Part shown: piece after piece, positions 8,562 to 16,756 of the stretch
Numbering within the stretch: position 1 is the stretch's first letter
Layout of the letters: every line of letters begins with the position of its first letter
Origin: JBAVVD01 sp049697115
GTDB lineage: Bacteria; Acidobacteriota; Aminicenantia; Aminicenantales; UBA4085
Direction of reading: 5' to 3'
NCBI GenBank assembly: GCA_049697115.1
Contig: JBAVVD010000001.1
Location: 1 to 37,037 of the forward strand
DNA length: 37,037 nt
Made by a program: the position numbers and the translations under genes
Notes under the pieces: model-generated
The model's input: the letters and a program-made list of their open reading frames with translations, nothing else
Told to the model about the DNA's origin: nothing
Database searches by the model: none

Positions 8562-8969
8562 ATGATTGGCGGCATTATTGTTTCCCATGGGAAGTTGGCA
8601 GAAGAACTTCTCAATGCCCTGACCATCATTCTCGGCGAGGTCTCGAATATTGAAGCGATTTCCATCGGTTGGTATGATGATGTGGAGGACTCAAAAAAAA
8701 AGATCAATCAATCGTTTAAAAAAGTGGATCAGAAAAACGGGGTGATTATTTTTACGGATATGTTCGGCGGGACGCCATCGAATCTCAGCTTTAGCTTTCA
8801 GAAAAACAACCAAATCGAAGTGATTACAGGAGTGAATCTTCCCATGCTCATCAAGTTTGTTTCCCTTCAAAGAAGCAACAACCTCAAGGAAGTATCCAAA
8901 AAGGTTGTGGAACAGGGCAGAAAAAACATTCATCTGGCCAGTGCCCTGTTAAGCTCTAAAAAGCCTTGA
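8562..8969 (+). CDS. Mannose-family PTS EIIA component
   Basis: A 135-residue EIIA domain of the mannose/sorbose family. The N-terminal 'GIIVSHGKLAEELL' carries the phosphorylatable H9, and 'FTDMFGGTPSN' is the conserved loop typical of the family. The ATG at 8562 puts the first beta-strand where the family has it; a TTG at 8550 would only add four residues. No EIIB, EIIC or EIID follows, so the protein probably acts as a phosphorylation sensor, as proposed for stand-alone EIIA-Man homologues next to hprK-ptsH-ptsI in alpha-proteobacteria and other groups. It is the second EIIA of the operon. Confidence 0.88.
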   Translation: MIGGIIVSHGKLAEELLNALTIILGEVSNIEAISIGWYDDVEDSKKKINQSFKKVDQKNGVIIFTDMFGGTPSNLSFSFQKNNQIEVITGVNLPMLIKFVSLQRSNNLKEVSKKVVEQGRKNIHLASALLSSKKP

Positions 8970-8980
8970 TCTGAAAGGAA

Positions 8981-9250
8981 ATGCACGAAAAAACTGTCAC
9001 TATCAGGAATAAGCTTGGACTTCATGCTCGGGCCGCCGTGAAGTTTGTGAATATGGCCAATCGGTTTAGTTCGCAGGTCAGAATAGAAAAAGATGGAGAT
9101 GAAATCGATGGAAAGAGTATTTTGGGCATTCTCACCCTCGCGGCCACCCAGGGGACGGAGATCGTGCTCAGGATTTGGGGAAGCGATGAGGAGGCGGCAC
9201 TGGACGCCTTGGTTGCGCTGATCAACAACAGGTTTAACGAGAACGAATAG
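8981..9250 (+). CDS. ptsH: Phosphocarrier protein HPr
   Basis: HPr shuttles phosphate from enzyme I to EIIA proteins. The 89-residue protein has the active-site histidine H15 in 'NKLGLHARAA' and the regulatory serine S46 in 'DGKSILGILTLAA', both at canonical positions. The presence of S46 together with an hprK gene in the operon indicates that serine phosphorylation control operates. It is separated from ptsI by 6 nt, with a short start context 'GAAAGGAAATGC' giving a good Shine-Dalgarno sequence. Confidence 0.95.
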   Translation: MHEKTVTIRNKLGLHARAAVKFVNMANRFSSQVRIEKDGDEIDGKSILGILTLAATQGTEIVLRIWGSDEEAALDALVALINNRFNENE

Positions 9251-9256
9251 ACGGCC

Positions 9257-11020
9257 ATGGAATTCATAAGACTCAGAGGAATCGGCGTTTCTCCCGGGAT
9301 TGCCATGGGAGAAGTCTTTCTTCCCGAAAGAATGGTCTTCACCTCGAGGAAGGAAACCGTTCCTCCTCATGAGGAAGAAAAGGAAATCCAGAGACTCGAA
9401 GTCGCCATTGAGCGAACCCGACAGGACCTCGTTCAAATAAAGGAACAGGTCAGGGATAAGATCGGAGAAGAGCATGCGTTTATTTTTGACGCTCATCTGC
9501 TCATCCTTCAGGACAAGTCTCTTTTTTTCAACTTGGAGAAGATCATCAAAGAGGAGAATGCCAAGGCCGAATGGGCGCTCTCTCAAGTTCACAACACGTA
9601 TGAGAATGTTTTTGAGTCTCTCAATGACGAATACTTCAAGCAGAGAATGTCTGATGTCTCGGATGTCTTGGCCAGAATCTACCGCAACCTCGAAGTCAAA
9701 CAGGAAATTACGGGAGATGAGATTCGAGAGAAGATTCTGGTGGCTCATGACCTCCTTCCCTCTGAAGCGGCCTTGAGGCTTAGCCAGGGACACCTCCTGG
9801 CCGTTGCTCTGGATATGGGCGGCCAGACTTCTCATGCCGCCATTCTGGCCAGGTCTCTAAATATTCCGACCGTAGTCGGCCTTCACAATATCACGCAGTT
9901 TGTCAGAAACAGGGATTTCCTGATCGTCGATGGGACGGACGGCGAAGTTATTATCAATCCCCCCCTGGCTGTTCAAAAAGAATTTTTAAGTAAAAAGGAA
10001 AAATACGACATTTACCGCCGGGATCTCAAAAAGGTGGCCAAATGGAAGTCCCAGACTCTTGACGAGATCCGGTTTTTCCCTCTGGCCAATATTGAGCTGC
10101 CCGAAGAGATTAGCCATGCGTTTTCATACGGCGCGGAGGGGATCGGACTGTTCCGCTCGGAATTTATATACCTTCAGAGCGCATCGCTTCCTTCCGAGGA
10201 AGACCATCTTGCCATTTATTCCCGTCTGGCCAAGGACGCCTACCCTTCTCCCGTTTATATCCGGACCATAGATATCGGCGGAGACAAAACACTGCCCCAG
10301 TTGAAAATCGAGAAGGAGCCCAATCCAGCGCTCGGCCTTCGGGCGATCAGATTTTCATTAAAAAACAGAGACCTGTTCAAAATTCAGCTCAGGGCTATTC
10401 TGAGGGCAAGCGTCCTCAGGAATGTGCGCATTCTCATTCCCATGATCACAGAAATAGAAGAAATCGGAGAAGTCAAACTCCTCTATGAAGAGGTCAAAGA
10501 GGAACTGGAGTCGAACCGCATCAAGCACGACAAATCCATGCCTCTGGGAGTTATGATCGAGGTCCCGGCTGCAGCGGCGATTACCGATATCCTGGTCAAA
10601 GAGGTCGACTATCTGAGCATTGGGACCAACGACCTGATCCAGTACTATCTGGCCGTGGATCGCTCCAATGAATTTGTCTCCTATCTATACAAGCCGCTTC
10701 ATCCTTCCGTTCTCCGGCTCATCAAGTTCGTTATCGATGCCGCTCTGAGGGAAGGAAAAGACATCACGGTCTGCGGGGAGATGGCGGCTGACCCGCTTTC
10801 GGCGATTGTTTTGCTGGGATTAGGCTTGAGAAAATTCAGCATGAATCCCATTTTTATTCCCAGGATAAAAAAGGCCCTGCGGTCTGTCGAATACCGGACG
10901 GTCAAGAAAATTGTCAATCAAGCCATGGAATTGAAAACAGCCCAGGAAATTGAAGAATTTATAATTGAAAAGATCCTCGTCAAACATCCCCACGTGTTCC
11001 TGATGGGCCAGTCCCCCTGA
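9257..11020 (+). CDS. ptsI: Phosphoenolpyruvate-protein phosphotransferase (enzyme I)
   Basis: Enzyme I takes phosphate from PEP and passes it to HPr. The 587-residue protein starts with 'LRGIGVSPGIAMGEV' and has the phosphorylated H193 in 'DMGGQTSHAAILARS'. The PEP-binding barrel shows 'GIGLFRSEF' (about 295-303), 'IRTIDIGGDKTLP' (335-347), 'NPALGLRAIRF' (356-366) and 'IGTNDLIQY' (455-463). The catalytic cysteine C506 lies in 'TVCGEMAADP'. All catalytic residues are intact and the length is normal. It lacks the extra GAF domain of PtsP, the nitrogen-type enzyme I, although its partner ptsN is in the operon. It is the last gene of the plus-strand operon; the next gene converges 13 nt away. 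Confidence 0.96.
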   Translation: MEFIRLRGIGVSPGIAMGEVFLPERMVFTSRKETVPPHEEEKEIQRLEVAIERTRQDLVQIKEQVRDKIGEEHAFIFDAHLLILQDKSLFFNLEKIIKEENAKAEWALSQVHNTYENVFESLNDEYFKQRMSDVSDVLARIYRNLEVKQEITGDEIREKILVAHDLLPSEAALRLSQGHLLAVALDMGGQTSHAAILARSLNIPTVVGLHNITQFVRNRDFLIVDGTDGEVIINPPLAVQKEFLSKKEKYDIYRRDLKKVAKWKSQTLDEIRFFPLANIELPEEISHAFSYGAEGIGLFRSEFIYLQSASLPSEEDHLAIYSRLAKDAYPSPVYIRTIDIGGDKTLPQLKIEKEPNPALGLRAIRFSLKNRDLFKIQLRAILRASVLRNVRILIPMITEIEEIGEVKLLYEEVKEELESNRIKHDKSMPLGVMIEVPAAAAITDILVKEVDYLSIGTNDLIQYYLAVDRSNEFVSYLYKPLHPSVLRLIKFVIDAALREGKDITVCGEMAADPLSAIVLLGLGLRKFSMNPIFIPRIKKALRSVEYRTVKKIVNQAMELKTAQEIEEFIIEKILVKHPHVFLMGQSP

Positions 11021-11033
11021 CCCCTGGAAAGAA

Positions 11034-11474
11034 TTAAGTTCTCCCGTACTGATCTTCGAGGCGGACGATATCGGACTCGTCCGAGTCCCCGATCCAGACT
11101 TCCATGACCCGCGCAGGCGTTGTGCCGACGCAGCGCAGGCGGTGGGGGGCTTTTTGAGGAATGAATACCTCATCCCCTTTTTTGGCCAGCCAGACCTTTT
11201 TACGGACGGTGATTTCTAAGCCTTCATCCAGGATGACCCAGAATTCACTCCGGTGGTGATGATACTGAAGGGAGAGAGAGGCTCCGGGATTGACGGTGAT
11301 AATCTTAATACTTCCGGCTTTCTCATGGGGAAAGGAGCGAAATTTCCCCCAGGGGCGGATGTCTTCCATAATTCCTTTTCTGAAACTCTGCTCTTCCCGT
11401 TCGTCTTTCGATTCCCTGGGCATCGGGCGCTGACCTTTTTTCATTCCGGAGAACAAATTTTCTTGGACAGTCAT
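11034..11474 (-). CDS. Cupin-domain mannose-6-phosphate isomerase-like protein
   Basis: The 146-residue protein resembles the C-terminal type II phosphomannose isomerase domain of ManC/AlgA. It begins its core with 'IRPWGKFRSF' and has 'NPGASLSLQYHHHRSEFWVIL' features: the metal-binding histidine cluster HHH is at about residues 77-79. 'IPQKAPHRL' (about residues 104-112) supplies the fourth ligand region, and the C-terminus ends 'DIVRLEDQYGR', the typical tail. The usual guanylyltransferase half is absent, so it is a stand-alone isomerase or sugar-binding cupin. It may interconvert fructose-6-phosphate and mannose-6-phosphate; this is inferred from the family. It ends 13 nt from the convergent ptsI stop. 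The first 30 residues are not conserved-looking, and a later start at codon 11 is possible. Confidence 0.8.
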   Translation of the reverse strand: MTVQENLFSGMKKGQRPMPRESKDEREEQSFRKGIMEDIRPWGKFRSFPHEKAGSIKIITVNPGASLSLQYHHHRSEFWVILDEGLEITVRKKVWLAKKGDEVFIPQKAPHRLRCVGTTPARVMEVWIGDSDESDIVRLEDQYGRT

Positions 11475-11552
11475 CCTCTATTTATTCTGGAGGAAATAAG
11501 GTTCCTTTCCTGGCTCCGGCCCTTTCTCAGGAAAAGATATAGACTTTTCCCC

Positions 11553-12011
11553 TCAAAAGGGAACGTCCTCGTCGGCCTCTCCTTCTTCAGAAGGAGCGAC
11601 GTCTTCTTCTCCCGAGAACTCCGATTTCGATGTTTCCGGATAGGGCCCTGCTTCAGGCGGTTCCTCGCGCTTTCCAAGCAGGACGATATTCTGAGCCTCG
11701 ATTTCTGTGGTGGACCTCTTGTTTCCTTCCCGGTCTTGCCAGCTCCGCGTTCGCAATTTGCCTTCCACATAAATCTGCTTTCCCTGTCCGAGATATTTTT
11801 CACAGAATTCAGCCAGCTTCCCCCAGACCACGATTCGGTGCCATTCGACACGGACGCTGCTTTCGTTTGTCGCGGGATTGAAGAGGCGTTCGTTGGTGGC
11901 CAAGGTGAATCTGGCCACGGCCCGTTCCTTTTGAGGCAGATATCGGAGTTCCGGCTTTTGGCCCAGCCGGCCGATCAGGATAACTTTATTGAGGCTGTTG
12001 ATGTCCCTCAT
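11553..12011 (-). CDS. ssb: Single-stranded DNA-binding protein SSB
   Basis: The 152-residue protein has the N-terminal OB fold beginning 'SLNKVILIGRLGQKPELRY'. It has the conserved 'WHRIVVWGKLAEFCEKYLGQGKQI' region, here quoted only in part as WHRIVVWGKLAE, and 'YVEGKLRTRSW'. A proline/acid-rich tail ends in DEDVPF, the protein-interaction tip. The ATG at 12011 overlaps the cpoB stop (ATGA), and an upstream in-frame extension of 42 codons would lie inside cpoB and is rejected. The gene usually sits between rpsF and rpsR or near uvrA; here it ends the pal-cpoB transcription unit, which is unusual. Confidence 0.94.
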   Translation of the reverse strand: MRDINSLNKVILIGRLGQKPELRYLPQKERAVARFTLATNERLFNPATNESSVRVEWHRIVVWGKLAEFCEKYLGQGKQIYVEGKLRTRSWQDREGNKRSTTEIEAQNIVLLGKREEPPEAGPYPETSKSEFSGEEDVAPSEEGEADEDVPF

Positions 12012-12865
12012 TTTCCTTCCAGCAATTCCTTGAGTTTTTGTTGGGCGATTTTTGTTTCTTCCTCCAGAGGGTATTTCGTGATGAGAAGCTTGAACGCAGC
12101 GACGGCTTCCTCTTTTCTCTGGAGTTCTGCGTAACAAATCCCCTTTTTCAGGTAAGCGGCAGCCATTTTATCTCCCTGCGGATAATTGAGGATGAAGTCG
12201 TTGAACTGTTCGATGGCGTCGGCGAATTTTTTCTGGCTGAAATAACACTCTCCAATCATGTACTGGGCGTTGTCGGCGAGAGGGCTGGTGGGAAATTGTT
12301 CTCTGTAGATTCGGAAACCGTCAATCGCCAACTCATAATTTCCCTTCTGGTAGTCGGAGTAAGCCGTATTATAGATTTCCTGAGGAGAAAGGGAAAGAGG
12401 GAGAGTGGCTTTCCCTTTCTCTTTATCGGGTTCTTCTTTTTTCTCTTCCTTAGGCTTTTTTCCATCCTGCGTTTTTTCTTCCTTTTTGACGGCCTCAAGC
12501 TCCGGCCCGGGAGAAGAGTTTTTCAACGGGAAAAGCTGTTCGGAGATCTTAGCGAGCTGGGCATTCATCATCTTCAATTGCTCAACAAGATTCTGGTATT
12601 GGAAGGGAATATTTTTTAAATCGGCCTGGGTGCGGGCCTGTTCTGCCTGATAAAGTCGGAACTGGGTCAGGAAGTCCTGGACCTGTTCTTTAATGGCTTG
12701 AATATCTTCTGAGTTCTGGTCAATTTTTTTCTCGATACGAAGAATTTGTTGCTTGAGGAGCTGAATATCTTCATAAATCAATTCATAGACTTTTTTACTC
12801 TTCTCCACAGCGCCAGCACCGACTCCCCAGGAGAGAAGAAGCAGCAGGATCAGAAATTTTTTCAA
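12008..12865 (-). CDS. cpoB: Tol-Pal associated periplasmic TPR protein (CpoB/YbgF-like)
   Basis: The 285-residue protein has a signal peptide (residues 1-19, cleaved near VGAGA/VE) and a coiled coil (about 25-115) rich in Gln, Glu and Lys. A very charged Lys/Glu/Pro linker follows (about 120-160). The C-terminal TPR repeats (about 165-285) include 'YSDYQKGNYELAIDGFR', 'FSQKKFADAIEQF' and 'AELQRKEEAVAAF'. This order of signal, coiled coil, linker and TPR is that of CpoB/YbgF, which links Tol-Pal constriction to peptidoglycan synthesis. It sits 12 nt downstream of pal and overlaps ssb. Confidence 0.9.
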   Translation of the reverse strand: MKKFLILLLLLSWGVGAGAVEKSKKVYELIYEDIQLLKQQILRIEKKIDQNSEDIQAIKEQVQDFLTQFRLYQAEQARTQADLKNIPFQYQNLVEQLKMMNAQLAKISEQLFPLKNSSPGPELEAVKKEEKTQDGKKPKEEKKEEPDKEKGKATLPLSLSPQEIYNTAYSDYQKGNYELAIDGFRIYREQFPTSPLADNAQYMIGECYFSQKKFADAIEQFNDFILNYPQGDKMAAAYLKKGICYAELQRKEEAVAAFKLLITKYPLEEETKIAQQKLKELLEGK

Positions 12866-12877
12866 TGAACGCCCCGA

Positions 12878-13435
12878 TTATTTTTCGATGATAATAAACT
12901 GAGACCGCCTGTTTCTTTGCCAGGCCATTTCGTTGTTGCCGAGGTCAAGGGGCTGGCTCTTACCGTAAGATATCGTTTTCATCCGGTCTGGAGAAATGCC
13001 CAGAGCCACGAAATAATCAAATGTGCTTTGGGCTCTTCGTTCGCCCAGGGCAAGGTTATAGTCTTCTGTGCCTCTTTCGTCGCAATGTCCTTCAATGAGT
13101 ATTTTCACAGATGGAAATTTGCGGAGCCAAGCCGCGTTGGCTTCAAGGACCGGTTTGGCATCATTGCGGATATAGTATTTGTCGTAGTCGAAGAAGATCA
13201 TCTGAAGCGGTTGCTCCCGGTTGATTTCCGCGAGTGATTTCGCCATAAATATTTCTTCCTCGGTCAATTCTGGTTTTTTGACGGGAGGGGGAGTTTCGAC
13301 CTTTTCCACCTGTGGTTGCTCTTTGACTTGAGGGGGGGGCGGAGGTGCCACTTTTTTGGCCTTCGGCTTACAGGATATAAGAAGCACCGACGCCAAGAGA
13401 AGAGCGACCATTACGGGGATGAGTAATTTTTTCAT
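12878..13435 (-). CDS. pal: Peptidoglycan-associated lipoprotein Pal
   Basis: The 185-residue protein has a lipoprotein signal peptide with lipobox LISC (lipidated C22) and a Pro/Lys-rich linker (about 24-60). An OmpA-type peptidoglycan-binding domain follows (about 78-185): 'FFDYDKYYIRNDA', 'IEGHCDERGTEDYN', 'LGERRA' and 'SYGKSQP'. The Asp and Arg that bind diaminopimelate (in CDERGT and the terminal NRRSQF) are present. It anchors the outer membrane to peptidoglycan and interacts with TolB. A GAGGAGG Shine-Dalgarno sequence precedes the ATG, and a strong sigma-70-type promoter lies 52 nt upstream. Confidence 0.95.
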   Translation of the reverse strand: MKKLLIPVMVALLLASVLLISCKPKAKKVAPPPPPQVKEQPQVEKVETPPPVKKPELTEEEIFMAKSLAEINREQPLQMIFFDYDKYYIRNDAKPVLEANAAWLRKFPSVKILIEGHCDERGTEDYNLALGERRAQSTFDYFVALGISPDRMKTISYGKSQPLDLGNNEMAWQRNRRSQFIIIEK

Positions 13436-13486
13436 TGAGCCTCCTCATTTGATGAATTTTTATTTAAAGATACGCGCGGCCTCTCA

Positions 13487-13516
13487 ATTGTATAAACGAA
13501 CAGTCTATCGTGTCAA
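13487..13516 (-). promoter_or_regulatory. Sigma-70-type promoter of pal-cpoB-ssb
   Basis: On the minus strand TTGACA (13516-13511, perfect) and TACAAT (13492-13487, 5 of 6) are separated by 18 nt. Transcription would start near 13480, giving a leader of about 45 nt. The pal unit therefore can be expressed apart from tolQ-tolB, which ends 64 nt upstream of the promoter. The gap 13436-13580 holds nothing else that was recognised. Confidence 0.7.
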
Positions 13517-13580
13517 TCTCAAATTAACGGAATCTGTCTCTTTTCTGAATACGTAGCCAAGAACCCGCGCCGGGGGGCGG

Positions 13581-14867
13581 CTAATTCGACCAATCCGGCA
13601 GCTTATTTGATCCTCTGGAAGTCAGGCCGCGCATATTGGCTCCGTCATAGTCGATGGTGTGGATCTGGACGGTTCCGCTGAGGTTGGAGGTAAACACAAT
13701 GTGGCGTCCGTCCGGAGACCAGCTCGGCGATTCATTGTGGGCTCGATTTTCCGTCAATTTCATGATTTGGGATGTGCGCAGATTATAGACATAGAGATCA
13801 CAGATTTGATCGACCTGAGACACATAGACGATGCGATCTCCATTCGGCGACCAGGCGGGCGAATCGTTATGGTTTCCGCCAAAACTCAGGCGCCGGATGT
13901 TGGAACCTTCGGCATCCATTATGTATATTTGCGGGGTTCCTCCTCGGTCGGAGACAAAGGCAATCTCCCTGCTGGTCGGAGACCAGGAAGGCGCCGTGTC
14001 GATGGCCTTATTGAAGGTGATTCGTTTAATGCCATCGCCGTCGCTCGAGGCGACATAAATCTCAGCGTTGCCGTGCATCGTCGAGCAAAAGGCCAGTTTT
14101 TTCCCATCAGGAGAAAAGGAGGGGGAGGAATTGACGCCCTTTAACGTGACTTCGGACCTTCGGCCTTCATAGATGTCTAAAAGAAAAAGCCCGGCAGTGT
14201 GATTTTGATAGGAGATATAGGCAATCCTTTTAGAGTCGGCTGACCAGGTGGGCATGTAATCGAGGACTTTATTAAAGGTCAGCCGCGTCTGATTCGCCCC
14301 GTCGTAGTCCATCATGTAGAGCTCGTCGTTTCCGTCCCGGTTGGAGATGAAGACGATTCTGGAGGTAAAGAGAGGCTTTTCCCCGTACACCCGGAGAATT
14401 TCGTCAGCCATTTTGTGGGCCATGTAGCGGAGGACATCCCTTTTGGACTGGTACCGCTTGCCGAAAATGAATCTCTGGGATTTGACGTCGTAGAGCTTTC
14501 CTTCAAAGATGACCTGGCTGTCGCTGCTTTCGGAGACCTCCCCAACAAAGAGGATATTGGCCTGAATGGATTCCCAGTCTTTAAAGAAAATATTTTTAGG
14601 ATCCAGGGGCCGGATATAGCTGTAGTAGCTTTTGGGCAAGAGCTGAAAAATGCGGCTGTACTTTAAATCGTCAGAGAGAATCTGATACACTTCCTCAGAG
14701 GCGGCTGTGACGGATGGGGCAGAGGACCGGGTGATGAACTTGGGAAGGGCGAGGCTGATGGCCGGCATCCCGTTGCGAATAGTCATCACCACATCCTGCT
14801 GGGGGAAGAGGACAAAGACAGCGGCCAGGAGAAGAAGTCCATAAATTGGAATTTTTATTGCGTTCAT
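13581..14867 (-). CDS. tolB: Tol-Pal system beta-propeller protein TolB
   Basis: The 428-residue protein has an N-terminal signal sequence (hydrophobic residues about 6-22). An N-terminal alpha/beta domain (about 35-160) follows, and then a beta-propeller made of PD40/WD40-like repeats. Each repeat carries the pattern 'P.WSPDG..I.F.S.....I' (for example 'SPSFSPDGKKLAFCS', 'SPAWSPNGDRIVYVS' and 'SPSWSPDGRHIVFTS'). TolB is periplasmic and binds Pal. It overlaps the upstream tolA/tonB-like gene by 4 nt. The N-terminal TolA-box region is only weakly recognisable. Confidence 0.94.
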   Translation of the reverse strand: MNAIKIPIYGLLLLAAVFVLFPQQDVVMTIRNGMPAISLALPKFITRSSAPSVTAASEEVYQILSDDLKYSRIFQLLPKSYYSYIRPLDPKNIFFKDWESIQANILFVGEVSESSDSQVIFEGKLYDVKSQRFIFGKRYQSKRDVLRYMAHKMADEILRVYGEKPLFTSRIVFISNRDGNDELYMMDYDGANQTRLTFNKVLDYMPTWSADSKRIAYISYQNHTAGLFLLDIYEGRRSEVTLKGVNSSPSFSPDGKKLAFCSTMHGNAEIYVASSDGDGIKRITFNKAIDTAPSWSPTSREIAFVSDRGGTPQIYIMDAEGSNIRRLSFGGNHNDSPAWSPNGDRIVYVSQVDQICDLYVYNLRTSQIMKLTENRAHNESPSWSPDGRHIVFTSNLSGTVQIHTIDYDGANMRGLTSRGSNKLPDWSN

Positions 14868-15655
14868 TTGGAATGCTCGAAAATGAGATATATTCCCAGA
14901 TATTCCTCTTCATAGTCAGAAGGCAGAGGGGGGAAAGGCGCGGACCTCATGGCTGCGCCGACCGCGACTAAATCGAAAGATTTTACTCCGCTCGATTCCA
15001 TGACCTTCACATCCGAGATCTGGCCGCTTCTGAAGATACGGAAATAGACGGTCGTTTGGAGGTTCCCGGCGAGCCCGGGGTCAGCCAGGGATGTGAACCA
15101 GTTGGAGGAAATCCTGTCCCTGACAATCTGCAAATAATAGGTAAAAGGAAAATTGGAAATGCCGATCTGGCCCCCATAGCCGGAGATAAAACCCTCACCG
15201 CTTCCTGGGCCGCCGACCCCGATCCTCAGGCCCGAGCCCGATCCGGATCCTGGAGAATCTGCGCTTCCTGCGTTGCGGGAGGAGCTTTCTGAAGGTTTGC
15301 GGATGGCGGCCTTTTTGTTTTTCTCGATTTTTGTTTCTCTTTTGGGACTTTCTACGGGATGACGAAGGGACGACTTGGGCTCTTCCTGAAGCTTTTGTAT
15401 GGAGGTCAGGTCACGGAGGGTTTCCTTCTTAAGCTCTGTGACTCCCAATTCTTCTTTGGCGCCGGACCGGCCGCCCCCGCCGCTTCCGGGGAGACCGACA
15501 AATTGAAGTGGAATGTAATGAATCATGCCTTTTTTTGATGTTTTGGGCAATGAGGGCGAGATCAGGATGAGCAGGAACAATGCGGTATGGACAGTGAGCG
15601 AAAAAATCATCGCCCGTTTAAAGGCCCTGTTTTCGGCTCCGAGTGTTATTTTCAT
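14864..15655 (-). CDS. TolA/TonB-family envelope protein
   Basis: The 263-residue protein has a single transmembrane helix near the N-terminus (about residues 14-33), a long polar linker with Gly/Ser-rich stretches and a Lys/Glu-rich helix (about 70-150), and a C-terminal TonB/TolA-like domain (about 165-263) with 'YYLQIVRDRISSNW', 'VYFRIFRSGQISDVKV' and 'SSGVKSFDLVAVGAAMRSAP'. Between tolR and tolB it fills the TolA position. It would transmit proton-motive force from TolQR to the outer membrane. The C-terminal domain looks more TonB-like than E. coli TolA-like, so a symbol is not given. It overlaps both neighbours by 4 nt. Confidence 0.87.
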   Translation of the reverse strand: MKITLGAENRAFKRAMIFSLTVHTALFLLILISPSLPKTSKKGMIHYIPLQFVGLPGSGGGGRSGAKEELGVTELKKETLRDLTSIQKLQEEPKSSLRHPVESPKRETKIEKNKKAAIRKPSESSSRNAGSADSPGSGSGSGLRIGVGGPGSGEGFISGYGGQIGISNFPFTYYLQIVRDRISSNWFTSLADPGLAGNLQTTVYFRIFRSGQISDVKVMESSGVKSFDLVAVGAAMRSAPFPPLPSDYEEEYLGIYLIFEHSK

Positions 15656-16089
15656 CGTTTCTTCTGGGGCTCTTCCGGTTCTGTCATCAGACCAACAACT
15701 TCGACTCCCACTTTTTTGATGATGTCGAGTATGTTGATGACGAATCCGTAGGGGAGATCTTTGTCCGCCTGAACATAGACGATTTTTTTGGGCTTTCCAT
15801 AAAAATATTCGGCGAGTTTTCGCTCCAGAAGATGGATATTGATCACAGAATCTTCCAGATGAATGAATTTATCCTGGGAGATGGTCAGGCGGAGGCCCTC
15901 TTCGGCCGGGGCTGTGTCTGTTTCCGCTTGGGGGAGATTGACGCCGATGCCGGACTGCATCATCGGCGCTGTGACCATAAATATAACCAGAAGGACGAGC
16001 ATCACATCGACAAAAGGAGTCACATTGATTTCAGAGAGAGATGTTCCGATCTCTCTTTTTGAGCGGTAAGAAGATTTATGAAGAAGCAT
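15652..16089 (-). CDS. tolR: TolR/ExbD biopolymer transport protein
   Basis: The 145-residue protein has one transmembrane helix (about residues 26-44) preceded by 'SEINVTPFVDVMLVLLVIF'. The helix carries the conserved D28 that forms the proton path with TolQ. A small periplasmic domain follows with 'VYVQADKDLPYGFVINILD', the typical ExbD/TolR motif. Length is normal. It begins inside the end of tolQ (14-nt overlap) and its stop overlaps the tolA-like gene. Assigned to TolR rather than ExbD because of tolB and pal nearby. Confidence 0.92.
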   Translation of the reverse strand: MLLHKSSYRSKREIGTSLSEINVTPFVDVMLVLLVIFMVTAPMMQSGIGVNLPQAETDTAPAEEGLRLTISQDKFIHLEDSVINIHLLERKLAEYFYGKPKKIVYVQADKDLPYGFVINILDIIKKVGVEVVGLMTEPEEPQKKR

Positions 16090-16741
16090 AAAGTCTTTCG
16101 GCGATCGTCAATAATTCCATGGAGAAATCCTCCATCTGGGTGATCTGATCTTTGATGCGGTGGAGAAAATAGTTGTAGGCAATGACGGCCGGGATGGCGG
16201 CAAAAAGTCCGAGTGCCGTGGCGATAAGGGCCTCGGCAATTCCTGGGGCCACAGAAACAAGGCTGGCCGACCTCGTGACGCCGATCCTCATGAATGCATC
16301 CATGATCCCCCAGACTGTACCGAACAGTCCGATAAACGGCGTCACGCTTCCCGTAGTGGCCAGAAATGGAAGCATCTTTTCTAATCGGGCGATTTCAGAG
16401 TTGGACGCCTTGACCAGGGCGCGGTTGAGGTTATCCAGCTTCGTTGGGGACAATGAGCTTCCCGGGTTGGACTTGGCCATGTGAGCCATTTCCTTGAATC
16501 CCGATTGAAAAATAATGGCCAGAGAGCTCGATTTGAATCTTTTCGAGGCCTCGCTGACTTCAGTTAGATTTCGGCTTTTCCGGAAAACCTCAAGGAATCG
16601 TTGAGTCTGGACAGAGGTCGCTTTGAACATTTTTCTCTTGAAAAAAATGATGGCCCAGGAAAAGACGGAGAAAAGGAGAAGAATGAGAAGAATGATTTTT
16701 ACGACCAGACTGGCCTCAAAGACGAGCTTGAGAATATTCAT
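16076..16741 (-). CDS. tolQ: TolQ/ExbB proton-channel protein
   Basis: The 221-residue inner-membrane protein has three predicted helices: about residues 10-35 ('VVKIILLILLLFSVFSWAII'), about 125-150 ('FLATTGSVTPFIGLFGTVWG') and about 165-195 ('GIAEALIATALGLFAAIPAV'). The last two carry the MotA/TolQ/ExbB signature, including the 'TPFIGLFGTVWGI' and 'EALIATALGL' stretches. The ATG at 16741 is chosen because the 27 codons upstream in frame are polar, overlap the promoter and do not resemble the family. It is the first gene of tolQ-tolR-tolA-tolB. Confidence 0.93.
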   Translation of the reverse strand: MNILKLVFEASLVVKIILLILLLFSVFSWAIIFFKRKMFKATSVQTQRFLEVFRKSRNLTEVSEASKRFKSSSLAIIFQSGFKEMAHMAKSNPGSSLSPTKLDNLNRALVKASNSEIARLEKMLPFLATTGSVTPFIGLFGTVWGIMDAFMRIGVTRSASLVSVAPGIAEALIATALGLFAAIPAVIAYNYFLHRIKDQITQMEDFSMELLTIAERLYASS

Positions 16742-16756
16742 CTTTGTTCGCTTCAA

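Noticed and set aside
8930..9835. Minus-strand open frame of about 300 codons opposite ptsH and ptsI
   Set aside because: Antisense to two clear PTS genes with all catalytic residues; no coding signature of its own.
11253..12134. Long plus-strand open frame of about 290 codons over the cupin, ssb and cpoB start
   Set aside because: It is antisense to well-recognised genes, has no family resemblance and no ribosome-binding site; a shadow frame.
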